DNA of 64,000 bases from Bradyrhizobiaceae bacterium (GTDB lineage Bacteria; Pseudomonadota; Alphaproteobacteria; Rhizobiales; Xanthobacteraceae), in contig RXJJ01000012.1 in the NCBI GenBank assembly GCA_003963145.1, forward strand, positions 225,778 to 289,777, given 5' to 3'. Shown here in pieces: positions 39,196-47,926 of this stretch (positions are counted from its first letter, which is position 1; each line of letters opens with the position of its first letter). The notes beneath the pieces were generated by a model, which saw nothing but the letters and a program-made list of their open reading frames with translations, had not been told where the DNA came from and made no database searches. The position numbers and the translations under genes are program-made.

Positions 39196-40407
39196 TCAGG
39201 CCATCGCCTTGGTCATGTTCTCGGCGACCTTGTCGAGGAAGCCGGTGGTCGAGAGCCAGCGCTGATCCGCGCCGACCAGCAAAGCGAGGTCCTTGGTCAT
39301 GAAGCCGCTCTCGACGGTGTCGACGCAGACCTTCTCCAGTGTCGCGGCGAATTTCGCCAGTTCCGGATTGTTGTCGAGCTTGGCGCGGTGGGACAGGCCC
39401 TGCGTCCAGGCGAAGATCGAGGCGACGGAGTTGGTCGAGGTCTCCTTGCCCTTCTGATGTTCGCGGTAATGGCGGGTCACGGTGCCGTGCGCGGCTTCGG
39501 CTTCCATAGTCTTGCCGTCCGGGGTCAGCAGCACCGAGGTCATCAGGCCGAGCGAGCCGAAGCCCTGCGCCACGGTGTCGGACTGCACGTCGCCGTCGTA
39601 GTTCTTGCAGGCCCACACATAGCCGCCGGACCATTTCAGCGCCGAGGCCACCATGTCGTCGATCAGGCGGTGCTCGTAGGTGATGCCCTTGGCCTCGAAC
39701 TTCGTCTTGAACTCGGCGTCGTAGATTTCCTGGAAGATGTCCTTGAAGCGGCCGTCATAGACCTTGAGGATGGTGTTCTTGGTGGACAGATACACCGGAT
39801 AGCCGCGCGACAGGCCGTAGTTCAGCGAGGCGCGGGCGAAGTCGCGGATCGAATCGTCGAGGTTGTACATCTCCATCGCGACGCCCGCGCCCGGCGCCTT
39901 GAAGACTTCCTTCTCGATCACGGTGCCGTCCTCGCCGACGAATTTCAGCGACAGCGTGCCCTTGCCGGGGAACTTGATGTCGGTGGCGCGATACTGGTCG
40001 CCATAGGCATGGCGACCGATGATGATCGGCTTGGTCCAGCCGGGGACGAGGCGCGGCACGTTCTTGCAGATGATCGGCTCGCGGAAGATCACGCCGCCCA
40101 GAATGTTGCGGATGGTGCCGTTCGGCGACTTCCACATTTCCTTGAGATTGAATTCCTTCACGCGGGCTTCGTCCGGGGTGATGGTCGCGCACTTCACGCC
40201 GACGCCGTACTGCTTGATGGCGTTGGCGGCGTCGATGGTCACCTGGTCGTTGGTGGCGTCGCGGTGCTCGACCCCGAGGTCGTAATATTTCAGGTCGATG
40301 TCGAGGAAGGGATGGATCAGCTTGTCCTTGATGTACTTCCAGATGATCCTTGTCATCTCGTCGCCATCGAGTTCGACAACGGGGTTGGTCACCTTGATTT
40401 TGGCCAT
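39196..40407 (-). CDS. icd: NADP-dependent isocitrate dehydrogenase
   Basis: From the ATG at 40407 the protein has 403 residues (the track extends to 40614 without support). It belongs to the eukaryote-like homodimeric type: [24 protein letters not shown] at the start, [15 protein letters not shown], the substrate-binding [12 protein letters not shown], and [22 protein letters not shown]. It oxidises isocitrate to 2-oxoglutarate and supplies NADPH. Upstream lies the 21-bp repeat array. Confidence 0.97.
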   Translation of the reverse strand: MAKIKVTNPVVELDGDEMTRIIWKYIKDKLIHPFLDIDLKYYDLGVEHRDATNDQVTIDAANAIKQYGVGVKCATITPDEARVKEFNLKEMWKSPNGTIRNILGGVIFREPIICKNVPRLVPGWTKPIIIGRHAYGDQYRATDIKFPGKGTLSLKFVGEDGTVIEKEVFKAPGAGVAMEMYNLDDSIRDFARASLNYGLSRGYPVYLSTKNTILKVYDGRFKDIFQEIYDAEFKTKFEAKGITYEHRLIDDMVASALKWSGGYVWACKNYDGDVQSDTVAQGFGSLGLMTSVLLTPDGKTMEAEAAHGTVTRHYREHQKGKETSTNSVASIFAWTQGLSHRAKLDNNPELAKFAATLEKVCVDTVESGFMTKDLALLVGADQRWLSTTGFLDKVAENMTKAMA

Positions 40408-40667
40408 GGCTGATCGTGCCTTCTTGAGGGGGGAATGTTGGGGAAAGAGTTTGTCGAGCGGGCTATAGCACCCCGCTCGCAGGCGCGAAAGGCAGCCCAA
40501 AGCAGTAGGGGGTTGTGGCGCGGGCCTCGGCCTGCGGCGCGGGCGGGCGTGCCTGTTTTTTGGCCTGTTTTTCGGTGGAATCGCCGATTCAACACGATTC
40601 CGTAACCTATTCATTTTATTATGGATTTACGGACGGCGCGGCGGCTTTCTCACGCCGTTTTCGGGCG

Positions 40668-40814
40668 TTGATTCTGTTTCTTCAGAACTTGAATCAACGC
40701 CTTAAGTGCTTGAATCAACGCGTTCGCGGCTTGATTCAAAATCTTCGGTCCCTGATTCAAAAACTTCGCGATCCGATTCAATCCCTTCGCGGCTTGAATC
40801 AGAACGCGCGATGG
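40668..40814. repeat. Seven tandem 21-bp repeats, each with a GANTC site
   Basis: Units start at 40668, 40689, 40710, 40731, 40752, 40773 and 40794, exactly 21 bp apart. Each has a TTGAWTCAA-like core (GATTC or GAATC) followed in several units by a CTTCGCGGC-like segment. GANTC is the CcrM methylation site of alphaproteobacteria. The array lies in the 450-bp gap between icd (minus) and the TrmJ-like gene (plus). An eighth GATTC at 40831 is out of phase. Confidence 0.9.
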
Positions 40815-40857
40815 GTGAAGGACGCCCTTCGATTCACAGCTTAAGGTCCTCCATCCC

Positions 40858-42051
40858 GTGTCAGGTACGGACAGAACCAAAACGCCGGTGACGCCGGACG
40901 GCCCCATCGTCATCCTCGTCGAGCCGCAGCTTGGCGAGAACATCGGCATGGCGGCGCGGGCGATGGGCAATTTCGGGCTGACGCGTTTAAGGCTGGTGAA
41001 GCCGCGCGACGGCTGGCCGAGCATGAGCGCGCAGCGCGCCGCGGCCGGCGCCGATCACATCCTGACCGCAGTCGAACTGTTCGACAGCGTGGAGGCCGCG
41101 GTCGCCGACTGCTCGCTGCTGTTCGCGACCTCCGCCCGCGCGCACGATCAGGCCAAGCCCGTGGTCGGGCCGGAAGCGGCGGCGCGCGAGACGATCGGTG
41201 AAACCGCCAAGGGCGGCACGGTGGGAATCCTGTTCGGCCGCGAACGCTGGGGTTTGCAGAACGAGGAGGTCGCGCTCGCGGGCCGCATCGTCACCTTTCC
41301 GGTCAACCCCGCTTTCGCCTCGCTCAATCTGGCGCAGGCCGTGCTGCTGATGGGCTATGAATGGTTCAAGCATGCGACCGGCGGCGCGCTCCCGCACGCG
41401 ATGCCCGAGCGCTCCGAGCGCGCCTCCAGCTATCAGATGCAGACATTCTTCGACAATCTCGTCGCCGAGCTCGACAAGGTCGAATTTTTGCGCCCGCCCG
41501 AGAAGCGCGACGTGATGCTGGTCAACCTGCGCAACATCTTCAGCCGCATGGAGCCGACCAAGCAGGACATGCACACCCTGCACGGCGTGGTCATGGCGAT
41601 TGCCGAGGGCCGCAAGGGGCCGGCCAATGGTGGCGTGCTGGATGGCGAGGGCGCGACGCGGCTGCGCGCGCTGCTCGCCGAGCACAGCGATGGCCGCGCA
41701 CAGAGCGATTCAGGCGGTTCCGTGCGCGGGCTGGCGCGGCTGCTGCGGCGTAACCCGACCGATGCCGAGCGTCTGTTGTGGCAGGCGCTCAAAACCGACC
41801 GACGCTTCGCCGCGCAGTTCAAGCGCCAGACCCCGGTCGGGCGGCATATTCCCGATTTCGTATCGTTCGTTCGCCGCATCGCTGTCGAGATCGTCCATGA
41901 AGGTGAAAACGAGTCGGTCGCGCGCGACCGTATCGCGCGCAAGGCATGGCTCGAGGCGCGCGGCTACCGCGTCTGTTTCCTGCATGCGGGCGATATCGAG
42001 CAGGATCTGGCGCCGCAGCTCGACAGGATCGCCGCGCCGGGAAGCGATTAA
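40858..42051 (+). CDS. TrmJ-like tRNA/rRNA 2'-O-methyltransferase fused to DUF559
   Basis: The GTG start gives 397 residues. Residues 17 to about 265 are a SPOUT methyltransferase (TrmH/TrmJ group): LVEPQLGENIGMAARAMGNFG, GILFGRERWGLQNEEV and SLNLAQAVLLMGYEW form the knotted AdoMet site. Residues about 300-390 are a DUF559 (Vsr-like nuclease fold) domain: RRNPTDAERLLWQALK, RQTPVGRHIPDFV and EARGYRVCFLHAGDIEQ. The usual VELDGGQH active-site stretch reads VEIVHEGEN here, so nuclease activity may be lost. The stop overlaps the convergent regulator by 4 bp. Confidence 0.88.
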   Translation: MSGTDRTKTPVTPDGPIVILVEPQLGENIGMAARAMGNFGLTRLRLVKPRDGWPSMSAQRAAAGADHILTAVELFDSVEAAVADCSLLFATSARAHDQAKPVVGPEAAARETIGETAKGGTVGILFGRERWGLQNEEVALAGRIVTFPVNPAFASLNLAQAVLLMGYEWFKHATGGALPHAMPERSERASSYQMQTFFDNLVAELDKVEFLRPPEKRDVMLVNLRNIFSRMEPTKQDMHTLHGVVMAIAEGRKGPANGGVLDGEGATRLRALLAEHSDGRAQSDSGGSVRGLARLLRRNPTDAERLLWQALKTDRRFAAQFKRQTPVGRHIPDFVSFVRRIAVEIVHEGENESVARDRIARKAWLEARGYRVCFLHAGDIEQDLAPQLDRIAAPGSD

Positions 42052-43952
42052 CCCAGCCCCAGCGCCTTGATGCGCGAGGCCAGCGTGGTCGGCTTCATCG
42101 CCAGTAATTCCGCCGCGCCGCCGGCGCCCGAGACCTTGTTGTTGCAGGCCTTGAGCGCGGCGGCGATGTTGGCGCGCTCGCGTGCGCGCAATTCCCCGTC
42201 GGTCAGGATCACCGGCCGCGCCTCGCCCTTGCGGCTCTCGGACGTGGCTGAAGAGTGAGGCTCGGGCAAGTCGAGCCTAAGCCGACCGTTCTGCGCCAGA
42301 ATGGCGGCGCGTTCGATCACGTTCTGCAATTCGCGCACATTGCCGGGCCAGTCGTAGCGCGACAGTTTGCGAACATCGGCCTCCGAGAGCCGCAAATCCG
42401 AATTCAGCGCCTTGCTCTCGCTCATCAGAAAGTGCTGCGCCAGAAGGGGAATGTCCTCGCGCCGCTCGCGCAGCGAGGCCGACTGGATCGGAAACACGTT
42501 GAGGCGGAAGTAGAGGTCTTCCCGAAACCGTCCGCGCTGCACTTCCTGCCTGAGGTCGCGGTTGGTCGCGGCGATGACGCGGACATCGACGGTGCGGGTC
42601 CGCTCCTCGCCGACGCGCTCGAAATTGCCCTCCTGCAGCACGCGCAGCAGCTTGCCCTGCAGTTCCAGCGGGATTTCGCCGACCTCGTCGAGAAACAGCG
42701 TGCCGCCATCGGCCAGCTCGAAACGTCCGACGCGGTCGCGCAGCGCGCCGGTGAACGCGCCCCTGACATGGCCGAAGAATTCGCTTTCGAACAATTCGTG
42801 CGGGATCGCGGCGCAGTTGACCCGGATCAGGGGGCGGTCATGCCGTCCGCTGGCTTCATGGATCGCGCGCGCAATCAGTTCCTTGCCGGTGCCGGATTCG
42901 CCGGTGATCAGCACCGACGCGCTGGTCGGGGCGACGAGGCTGACCTGCCGCAGCACGTTCTGGATCGCGTCCGAGCGGCCGATGATGCCGCGCGGATTGG
43001 TCTCGATGCGGATTTCCTCCTGCAAATAGGCGTTTTCCTGCTGCAGCTTTTCGCGAAGCTGATCGACTTCGGCGAGCGCGGAGCGCAGCTTTTCGTCGGC
43101 CTCGCGGCGCTGGCTGACATCGCGGAACACAACGACGGCGCCGACCACGAGGTTGCGGTCGCGGATCGGGGTGGACGTGTATTCCACCCAGACCTTCGAG
43201 CCGTCCTTGCGCCAGAACACCTCATTGTCGATCTTGTGGACCGCGCCGTCGCGGAAAGCCGCGTAGATCGGGCAGTCCTCGTGCGGATAGTGCCGTCCGT
43301 CGTGATGCGTGTGGTGCACGATGGAATGAATGTCGTGGCCGACGAGTTCGTCCGCCGACCAGCCGAGCATGCGCTCGGCCGCCGGATTGACGAAGGTGGT
43401 TTTCCCCTCCGCATTGACGCCATAGATGCCTTCGCCCGCCGCGCCCAGGATCAGCTGGTTCTCGCGCTCGATGTCGCGGAACACCCGCTCGACGCGCTTC
43501 CAGGCCGGAATGCCGCCGCGCATGTAATCGTCCGCCGCGGCATCGACCGCCCGTCGCTCACGCTCCTTGAGGTCGGTGATGGTGATCAGGATCATCGGGC
43601 CATCATCCGGGCGCGGCACCAGCGAGCCTGCATATTCGAGATGCAGTTCCTTGCCTGCGGCGTGGCGCGGGGAGAGCGAGCGCGTCCAGTAGCTGCCCTT
43701 GGCGATCACGGCCTGGGTGAACACGACCAGTTCCGGAACCTGTCCGGCGTGCAGGGCGCTGATTTTCATCTGGCGCAGCAATGCGCGGTCATAGCCGAGC
43801 AGGGTGCAAGCGGCCGGATTGGCTTCGGCGATCTGGTCGGTCTTGGGATCGAGCAAAAGCAGTGGTGCGGCTGCGAAATCGAACATGCCTTCCACAAGAC
43901 CCGCGAGAGAAGGTCTTCCAGGGGGAACGGGCGCGTCGGTCAGGACAGGCAT
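42048..43952 (-). CDS. Sigma-54-dependent activator with two PAS domains
   Basis: The 634-residue protein has a PAS domain (about 25-130), a second PAS (about 165-285) with [26 protein letters not shown], a coiled-coil linker, and a sigma-54 AAA+ domain with Walker A GESGTGKE (about 352), the sigma-54 contact GAFTGA (about 398) and [14 protein letters not shown] Fis-type HTH ends the chain ([28 protein letters not shown]). His- and Cys-rich PAS 2 could sense redox or metal. It is divergent from the cyanate operon, whose promoter is of the -24/-12 type, so it is the likely activator. Confidence 0.92.
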   Translation of the reverse strand: MPVLTDAPVPPGRPSLAGLVEGMFDFAAAPLLLLDPKTDQIAEANPAACTLLGYDRALLRQMKISALHAGQVPELVVFTQAVIAKGSYWTRSLSPRHAAGKELHLEYAGSLVPRPDDGPMILITITDLKERERRAVDAAADDYMRGGIPAWKRVERVFRDIERENQLILGAAGEGIYGVNAEGKTTFVNPAAERMLGWSADELVGHDIHSIVHHTHHDGRHYPHEDCPIYAAFRDGAVHKIDNEVFWRKDGSKVWVEYTSTPIRDRNLVVGAVVVFRDVSQRREADEKLRSALAEVDQLREKLQQENAYLQEEIRIETNPRGIIGRSDAIQNVLRQVSLVAPTSASVLITGESGTGKELIARAIHEASGRHDRPLIRVNCAAIPHELFESEFFGHVRGAFTGALRDRVGRFELADGGTLFLDEVGEIPLELQGKLLRVLQEGNFERVGEERTRTVDVRVIAATNRDLRQEVQRGRFREDLYFRLNVFPIQSASLRERREDIPLLAQHFLMSESKALNSDLRLSEADVRKLSRYDWPGNVRELQNVIERAAILAQNGRLRLDLPEPHSSATSESRKGEARPVILTDGELRARERANIAAALKACNNKVSGAGGAAELLAMKPTTLASRIKALGLG

Positions 43953-43955
43953 GTT

Positions 43956-44006
43956 ACGAAATCTCGTAAATCAACATACGAATTTTCGTTTATAACGAAT
44001 TCTCGT
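43956..44006. promoter_or_regulatory. Three ACGA-N4-TCGT palindromes (activator sites)
   Basis: ACGA-N4-TCGT occurs at 43956-43967, 43978-43989 and 43995-44006 (centres 22 and 17 bp apart). They lie 59-109 bp upstream of the -24 element, a normal distance for enhancer sites of a sigma-54 activator; the first abuts the regulator's own start, suggesting autoregulation. Confidence 0.8.
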
Positions 44007-44064
44007 AAATGACAAGATGTCGCATTTTCACTGGGGTTATTGGCATTTTCAGCCACCCCCGGAG

Positions 44065-44080
44065 TGGCACGCCCCTTGCG
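44065..44080 (+). promoter_or_regulatory. Sigma-54 (-24/-12) promoter of the cyanate operon
   Basis: TGGCAC-GCCCC-TTGCG matches the RpoN consensus with the correct GG-to-GC spacing. The predicted start is near 44091, 28 bp before the first gene of the operon. Confidence 0.92.
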
Positions 44081-44118
44081 TAGAACACGGATAACACAGG
44101 CCAAGAGGGGAGCCATCA

Positions 44119-45498
44119 ATGTCCATGTTCGACAATCCGTTTGATGCCGACACCACGCTTCAATCCTCCGGTTGCGGCTGCGGCCGTCACCGTTCGCAGG
44201 CGGAGCATGACCGCGATGCCACGCTCCAGTGCATCGGGGAATCGGAAGACAAGAAGTTCGAGAATGTCGTCGCCTCCGCCGTGCTGCGCGCGATGTTTCC
44301 GCAGGATGTCGCCCGCCGCGCCTTTCTGAAATCGGTCGGCGCCGCGACCGCGCTGGCCGCCGTCTCGCAATTCTTCCCGCTCAAGACCGCGACCGAGGTG
44401 TTCGCCGCGGGCGGCGCGCTCGAAAAGACCGACCTCAAGATCGGCTTCATTCCGATCACCTGCGCCACGCCGATCATCATGGCGGCGCCGATGGGCTTCT
44501 ATTCCAAGAACGGGCTCAACGTCGAAGTCATCAAGACGGCGGGCTGGGCGGTGATCCGCGACAAGACCGTGAACAAGGAATACGACGCCGCCCACATGCT
44601 CTCGCCGATGCCGCTCGCGCTGACGCTTGGCGTCGGCTCCAACCCCGTGCCCTACACCATGCCGGCGGTGGAGAACATCAACGGACAGGCGATCACGCTG
44701 TCGCTCAAGCACAAGGACAATCGCGATCCGAAGAACTGGAAGGGATTCAAGTTCGCGGTGCCCTTCGACTATTCGATGCACAACTACCTGCTGCGCTATT
44801 ATCTCGCGGAAAACGGCATCGATCCCGACACCGACGTTCAGATTCGCGCCGTGCCGCCGCCGGAAATGGTGGCCAATCTGCGCGCCGACAACATCGACGG
44901 CTATCTCGGGCCAGACCCGATGAACCAGCGCGCGGTGTACGACAATGTCGGCTTCATCCACATTCTGTCGAAGGACATCTGGGAGGGACATCCGTGCTGC
45001 GCCTTCGCCGCGTCGAAGGAGTTCGTCACCACGATGCCGAATACCTATGCGGCGCTGCTGAAGTCGATCATCGACGCCACGGCCTACGCGCACAAGGCGG
45101 AGAACCGCAAGCAGATCGCCGAAGCGATCGCGCCGGCCAATTATCTCAACCAGCCGCCGATCGTGCTGGAGCAGATTCTCACCGGCACCTTCGCAGATGG
45201 TCTCGGCAACATCGTCAAGCAGCCTGAGCGGGTCGATTTCAATCCGTTCCCCTGGCAATCCTTCGCAGTCTGGATTCTCACCCAGATGAAGCGGTGGGGG
45301 CAGATCAAGGGCGATGTGGACTACAAGAATGTCGCCCAGCAGGTGTTCCTCGCCACCGACACCGCCAAGCTGATGAAGGATGTCGGCATGACCCCGCCCT
45401 CGACGACCACCAAGTCGTTCGCCGTGATGGGCAAGACCTTCGATCCATCGAAGCCCGAGGAGTATCTCAACAGCTTCAAGATCAAGAAGGCGTCGTGA
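44119..45498 (+). CDS. cynA: ABC transporter substrate-binding protein (cyanate/nitrate type)
   Basis: The 459-residue protein is of the NrtA/CmpA/CynA group that binds nitrate, bicarbonate or cyanate: LKIGFIPITCATPIIMAAPMGFYSKNGLNVEVIKTAGWAVIRDK. A twin-arginine motif VARRAFLKSVGAATALAA sits late (RR at 66-67), after an unusual Cys-rich leader (SSGCGCG, QC). Tat export of such binding proteins is known. The cyanase gene three genes downstream supports cyanate as substrate; the name is by context. Confidence 0.87.
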   Translation: MSMFDNPFDADTTLQSSGCGCGRHRSQAEHDRDATLQCIGESEDKKFENVVASAVLRAMFPQDVARRAFLKSVGAATALAAVSQFFPLKTATEVFAAGGALEKTDLKIGFIPITCATPIIMAAPMGFYSKNGLNVEVIKTAGWAVIRDKTVNKEYDAAHMLSPMPLALTLGVGSNPVPYTMPAVENINGQAITLSLKHKDNRDPKNWKGFKFAVPFDYSMHNYLLRYYLAENGIDPDTDVQIRAVPPPEMVANLRADNIDGYLGPDPMNQRAVYDNVGFIHILSKDIWEGHPCCAFAASKEFVTTMPNTYAALLKSIIDATAYAHKAENRKQIAEAIAPANYLNQPPIVLEQILTGTFADGLGNIVKQPERVDFNPFPWQSFAVWILTQMKRWGQIKGDVDYKNVAQQVFLATDTAKLMKDVGMTPPSTTTKSFAVMGKTFDPSKPEEYLNSFKIKKAS

Positions 45499-45581
45499 TG
45501 CATTCCTGCACGCTCTCTTGCGTGGATTTGCAATCCATCACGCCTCGCGGCGCCGCTAACGTTTCCGCATGGAGGGTCTGA
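45498..45581 (+). CDS. Possible 27-residue ORF between binding protein and permease
   Basis: The ATG overlaps the preceding stop (TGATG), which allows translational reinitiation. The peptide has two Cys in the first seven residues (HSCTLSC) and no known domain. It may be a leader-type peptide or mere chance. Confidence 0.3.
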   Translation: MHSCTLSCVDLQSITPRGAANVSAWRV

Positions 45582-45669
45582 TCATGCATGGAAACGGACG
45601 GTGGTATCGGCAAGCGCGACGCGCGGGCCGGGTTGGGAGCGTTTGCTGCGGCGCGCGGGGAGAAATGTC

Positions 45670-46509
45670 ATGACATCATCCCTTCGCCTGCGGGCGGCGC
45701 TTGTGTCGATCCTGATTCTCGTAACCTTCCTCGGCGCCTGGCACCTCGCCACGCGCAGCACGGGCGCGGTCGCGAACATGGATCCCGAATACGCCAAGCT
45801 GATGGGCCTCAACGCCACGCAGGGCAAGTCGGCGATGCCGGGGCCGCTCGATGTCGGCGCGAAACTGTGGGAGCACATCAAGCGGCCGTTCTACGATAAC
45901 GGCCCGAACGACAAGGGGCTCGGCATCCAGCTCGCTTATTCGATCGCGCGCGTGCTGACCGGCTATGTCTTCGCGGTCATCGTCGCCATTCCGCTCGGCT
46001 TCCTGATCGGTATGTCGCCGCTCATGAGCAAGGCGCTCGATCCTTTCATCCAGGTGCTCAAGCCGATCTCGCCGCTCGCCTGGATGCCGCTCGCGCTCTA
46101 CACCATCAAGGATTCCGGTATCTCCGCGATTTTCGTGATCTTCATCTGCGCGATCTGGCCGATGCTGCTCAATACGGCCTTCGGTGTCGCGACGGTTCGC
46201 AAGGAGTGGGTCAACGTCGCGCGCACCCTCGAGGTCGGCCCCATTCGCCGCGCCTTCACGATCATTCTTCCCGCCGCCGCGCCGACCATTTTGACCGGCA
46301 TGCGGATTTCCATCGGCATCGCGTGGCTGGTGATCGTGGCCGCCGAGATGCTGGTCGGCGGCACCGGCATCGGCTACTTCGTCTGGAACGAGTGGAACAA
46401 CCTGTCGATCACCAACGTCATCATCGCCATTCTCGTGATCGGCGTGGTCGGCATGATCTTCGATCAGATCCTTGCGCAGTTCACGCGCATGGTCACGTTT
46501 CCGGAGTAA
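45670..46509 (+). CDS. cynB: ABC transporter permease (cyanate/nitrate type)
   Basis: The ATG at 45670 (GGGGAG upstream) gives 279 residues; the track start at 45601 is less likely. It has about six membrane segments and the BPD-transport signature EVGPIRRAFTIILPAAAPTILTGMRISIG. It is the inner-membrane channel of the uptake system. The ATPase gene begins 3 bp after its stop. Confidence 0.9.
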   Translation: MTSSLRLRAALVSILILVTFLGAWHLATRSTGAVANMDPEYAKLMGLNATQGKSAMPGPLDVGAKLWEHIKRPFYDNGPNDKGLGIQLAYSIARVLTGYVFAVIVAIPLGFLIGMSPLMSKALDPFIQVLKPISPLAWMPLALYTIKDSGISAIFVIFICAIWPMLLNTAFGVATVRKEWVNVARTLEVGPIRRAFTIILPAAAPTILTGMRISIGIAWLVIVAAEMLVGGTGIGYFVWNEWNNLSITNVIIAILVIGVVGMIFDQILAQFTRMVTFPE

Positions 46510-46512
46510 CGC

Positions 46513-47427
46513 ATGCCCGGATTCATCTCCATCGAAGACATCGCCAAGCGCTATCCCGCGCCCGGCGGCAAAAGCACCACCATTTTCGAGCATCTGTGGA
46601 TGTCGATGGAGCGCGGCGAGTTCGCCTGCATCATCGGCCATTCCGGCTGCGGCAAGACCACGGTGCTGAACATCCTCTCCGGGCTCGACCAGCCGAGCGA
46701 GGGCACGGTGATCGTCGACGGCCAGGCCATCGACGGCACCAGCCTCGATCGCGCGGTGATCTTCCAGAGCCACGCGCTTTTGCCCTGGCGTACCGTGATG
46801 GGCAACGTCGCTTATGCCGTGACGTCGAAATGGCCGAAATGGGACAAGGCGAAGGTCAAGGCGCATGCGCAGACCTTCATCGATCTGGTCGGCCTGACCG
46901 GATCGGAGCAGAAGCGCCCGTCCGAACTCTCCGGCGGCATGAAGCAGCGTGTCGGCATTGCGCGCGCGCTGTCGATCACGCCGAAGATTTTGCTGATGGA
47001 CGAGCCGTTCTCGGCGCTCGACGCGCTCACGCGCGGCACGCTGCAGGACGAGGTGCGGCGTATCTGCCTTGAAACCGGCCAGACCACGTTCATGATCACC
47101 CATGACGTGGACGAGGCGATCTATCTGGCCGATAAAATCTTTCTGATGACCAACGGCCCCGGCGCGGTGCTGGCGGAGGTCGTCGAAAATCCGCTGCCGA
47201 AGGATCGCGTGCGCACCGATCTGCACCGCCATCCCCTGTATTACGCGACGCGCAATCACGTCATCGATTTTCTGGTCAGCCGCTCGAAGACGTTCGTGTC
47301 CGAAACGCCGGATTTCAATCCGCGCAACGTGCCGGTGGTGCGTCCCGGCCGCGCCGAGCCGTCGATCGTCGCCGGCGCACTCGAAGCCATTCCCAATGTC
47401 GGTCAAAAAAACAGGAGTCTGCCATGA
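46513..47427 (+). CDS. cynD: ABC transporter ATP-binding protein (cyanate/nitrate type)
   Basis: The 304-residue ATPase has Walker A GHSGCGKTT, the signature LSGGMKQRVGIARAL and Walker B ILLMDEPFSALDALTR, as in NrtD/SsuB/TauB proteins. The C-terminal ~45 residues extend past the ATPase fold (PDFNPRNVPVVRPG). It overlaps the cyanase start by 4 bp (ATGA), so the two are coupled. Confidence 0.93.
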   Translation: MPGFISIEDIAKRYPAPGGKSTTIFEHLWMSMERGEFACIIGHSGCGKTTVLNILSGLDQPSEGTVIVDGQAIDGTSLDRAVIFQSHALLPWRTVMGNVAYAVTSKWPKWDKAKVKAHAQTFIDLVGLTGSEQKRPSELSGGMKQRVGIARALSITPKILLMDEPFSALDALTRGTLQDEVRRICLETGQTTFMITHDVDEAIYLADKIFLMTNGPGAVLAEVVENPLPKDRVRTDLHRHPLYYATRNHVIDFLVSRSKTFVSETPDFNPRNVPVVRPGRAEPSIVAGALEAIPNVGQKNRSLP

Positions 47428-47912
47428 AACGATCCGACCTCACCGAAAAGCTGCTCGACATCAAGCGCGAGAATGGCTGGACGTGGAAGAAGATCTGCGA
47501 GGAGATCGGCGGCATGTCGCCGGTGCTCGTCGTTGGCGCCATTCTCGGCCAGCACAAGATGACCAAGCCCATGGCGGCGAACGCGGCTAAGCTGTTCGGT
47601 CTCTCCAAGATCGAGGAGACGATGCTGAATGAAGTGCCGATGCGCGGCACCGCGACGCCGATGCCGCCGACCGATCCGCTGATCTATCGCCTCTACGAAC
47701 TGGTGCTCGTCAATGGGCCGGCGATGAAACTTCTGATCGAGGAGGAATTCGGCGACGGCATCATGTCGGCGATCGATTTCGACATGACGATCGACCGGCA
47801 GGCCGATCCGAAGGGCGACCGCGTCAAGCTCGGCATGACGGGCAAATTCCTTCCGTTCAAATACTACGGCGCGAAGGGCAACGAGCAACTGCTCGGCTAC
47901 AAGGAGGAGTGA
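47424..47912 (+). CDS. cynS: Cyanase (cyanate hydratase)
   Basis: Cyanase breaks cyanate down with bicarbonate to ammonia and CO2. The 162-residue protein has the catalytic triad R89, E92 (IYRLYELV) and S115 (GIMSAIDFD), each offset by seven from E. coli R96, E99 and S122. The N-terminal helical domain (RENGWTWKKICEEIGG) and the C-terminal GKFLPFKYYGA are typical. As last gene of the sigma-54 operon it gives ammonia from cyanate when nitrogen is short (inference). Confidence 0.97.
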   Translation: MKRSDLTEKLLDIKRENGWTWKKICEEIGGMSPVLVVGAILGQHKMTKPMAANAAKLFGLSKIEETMLNEVPMRGTATPMPPTDPLIYRLYELVLVNGPAMKLLIEEEFGDGIMSAIDFDMTIDRQADPKGDRVKLGMTGKFLPFKYYGAKGNEQLLGYKEE

Positions 47913-47926
47913 GAGGAGAACAACAG

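Noticed and set aside
40408-40614. N-terminal extension of icd in the track
   Set aside because: Basic low-complexity residues; the conserved MAKIKVTNP start is at 40407.
40668-40814. CRISPR array at the 21-bp repeats
   Set aside because: There are no unique spacers, units are contiguous and only 21 bp, and no cas genes are present.
42255-44012. 585-residue plus-strand ORF opposite the sigma-54 regulator
   Set aside because: Antisense shadow; the minus frame contains all AAA+ motifs.
45676-47406. 576-residue minus-strand ORF opposite the permease and ATPase
   Set aside because: Low-complexity charged shadow of real ABC genes.
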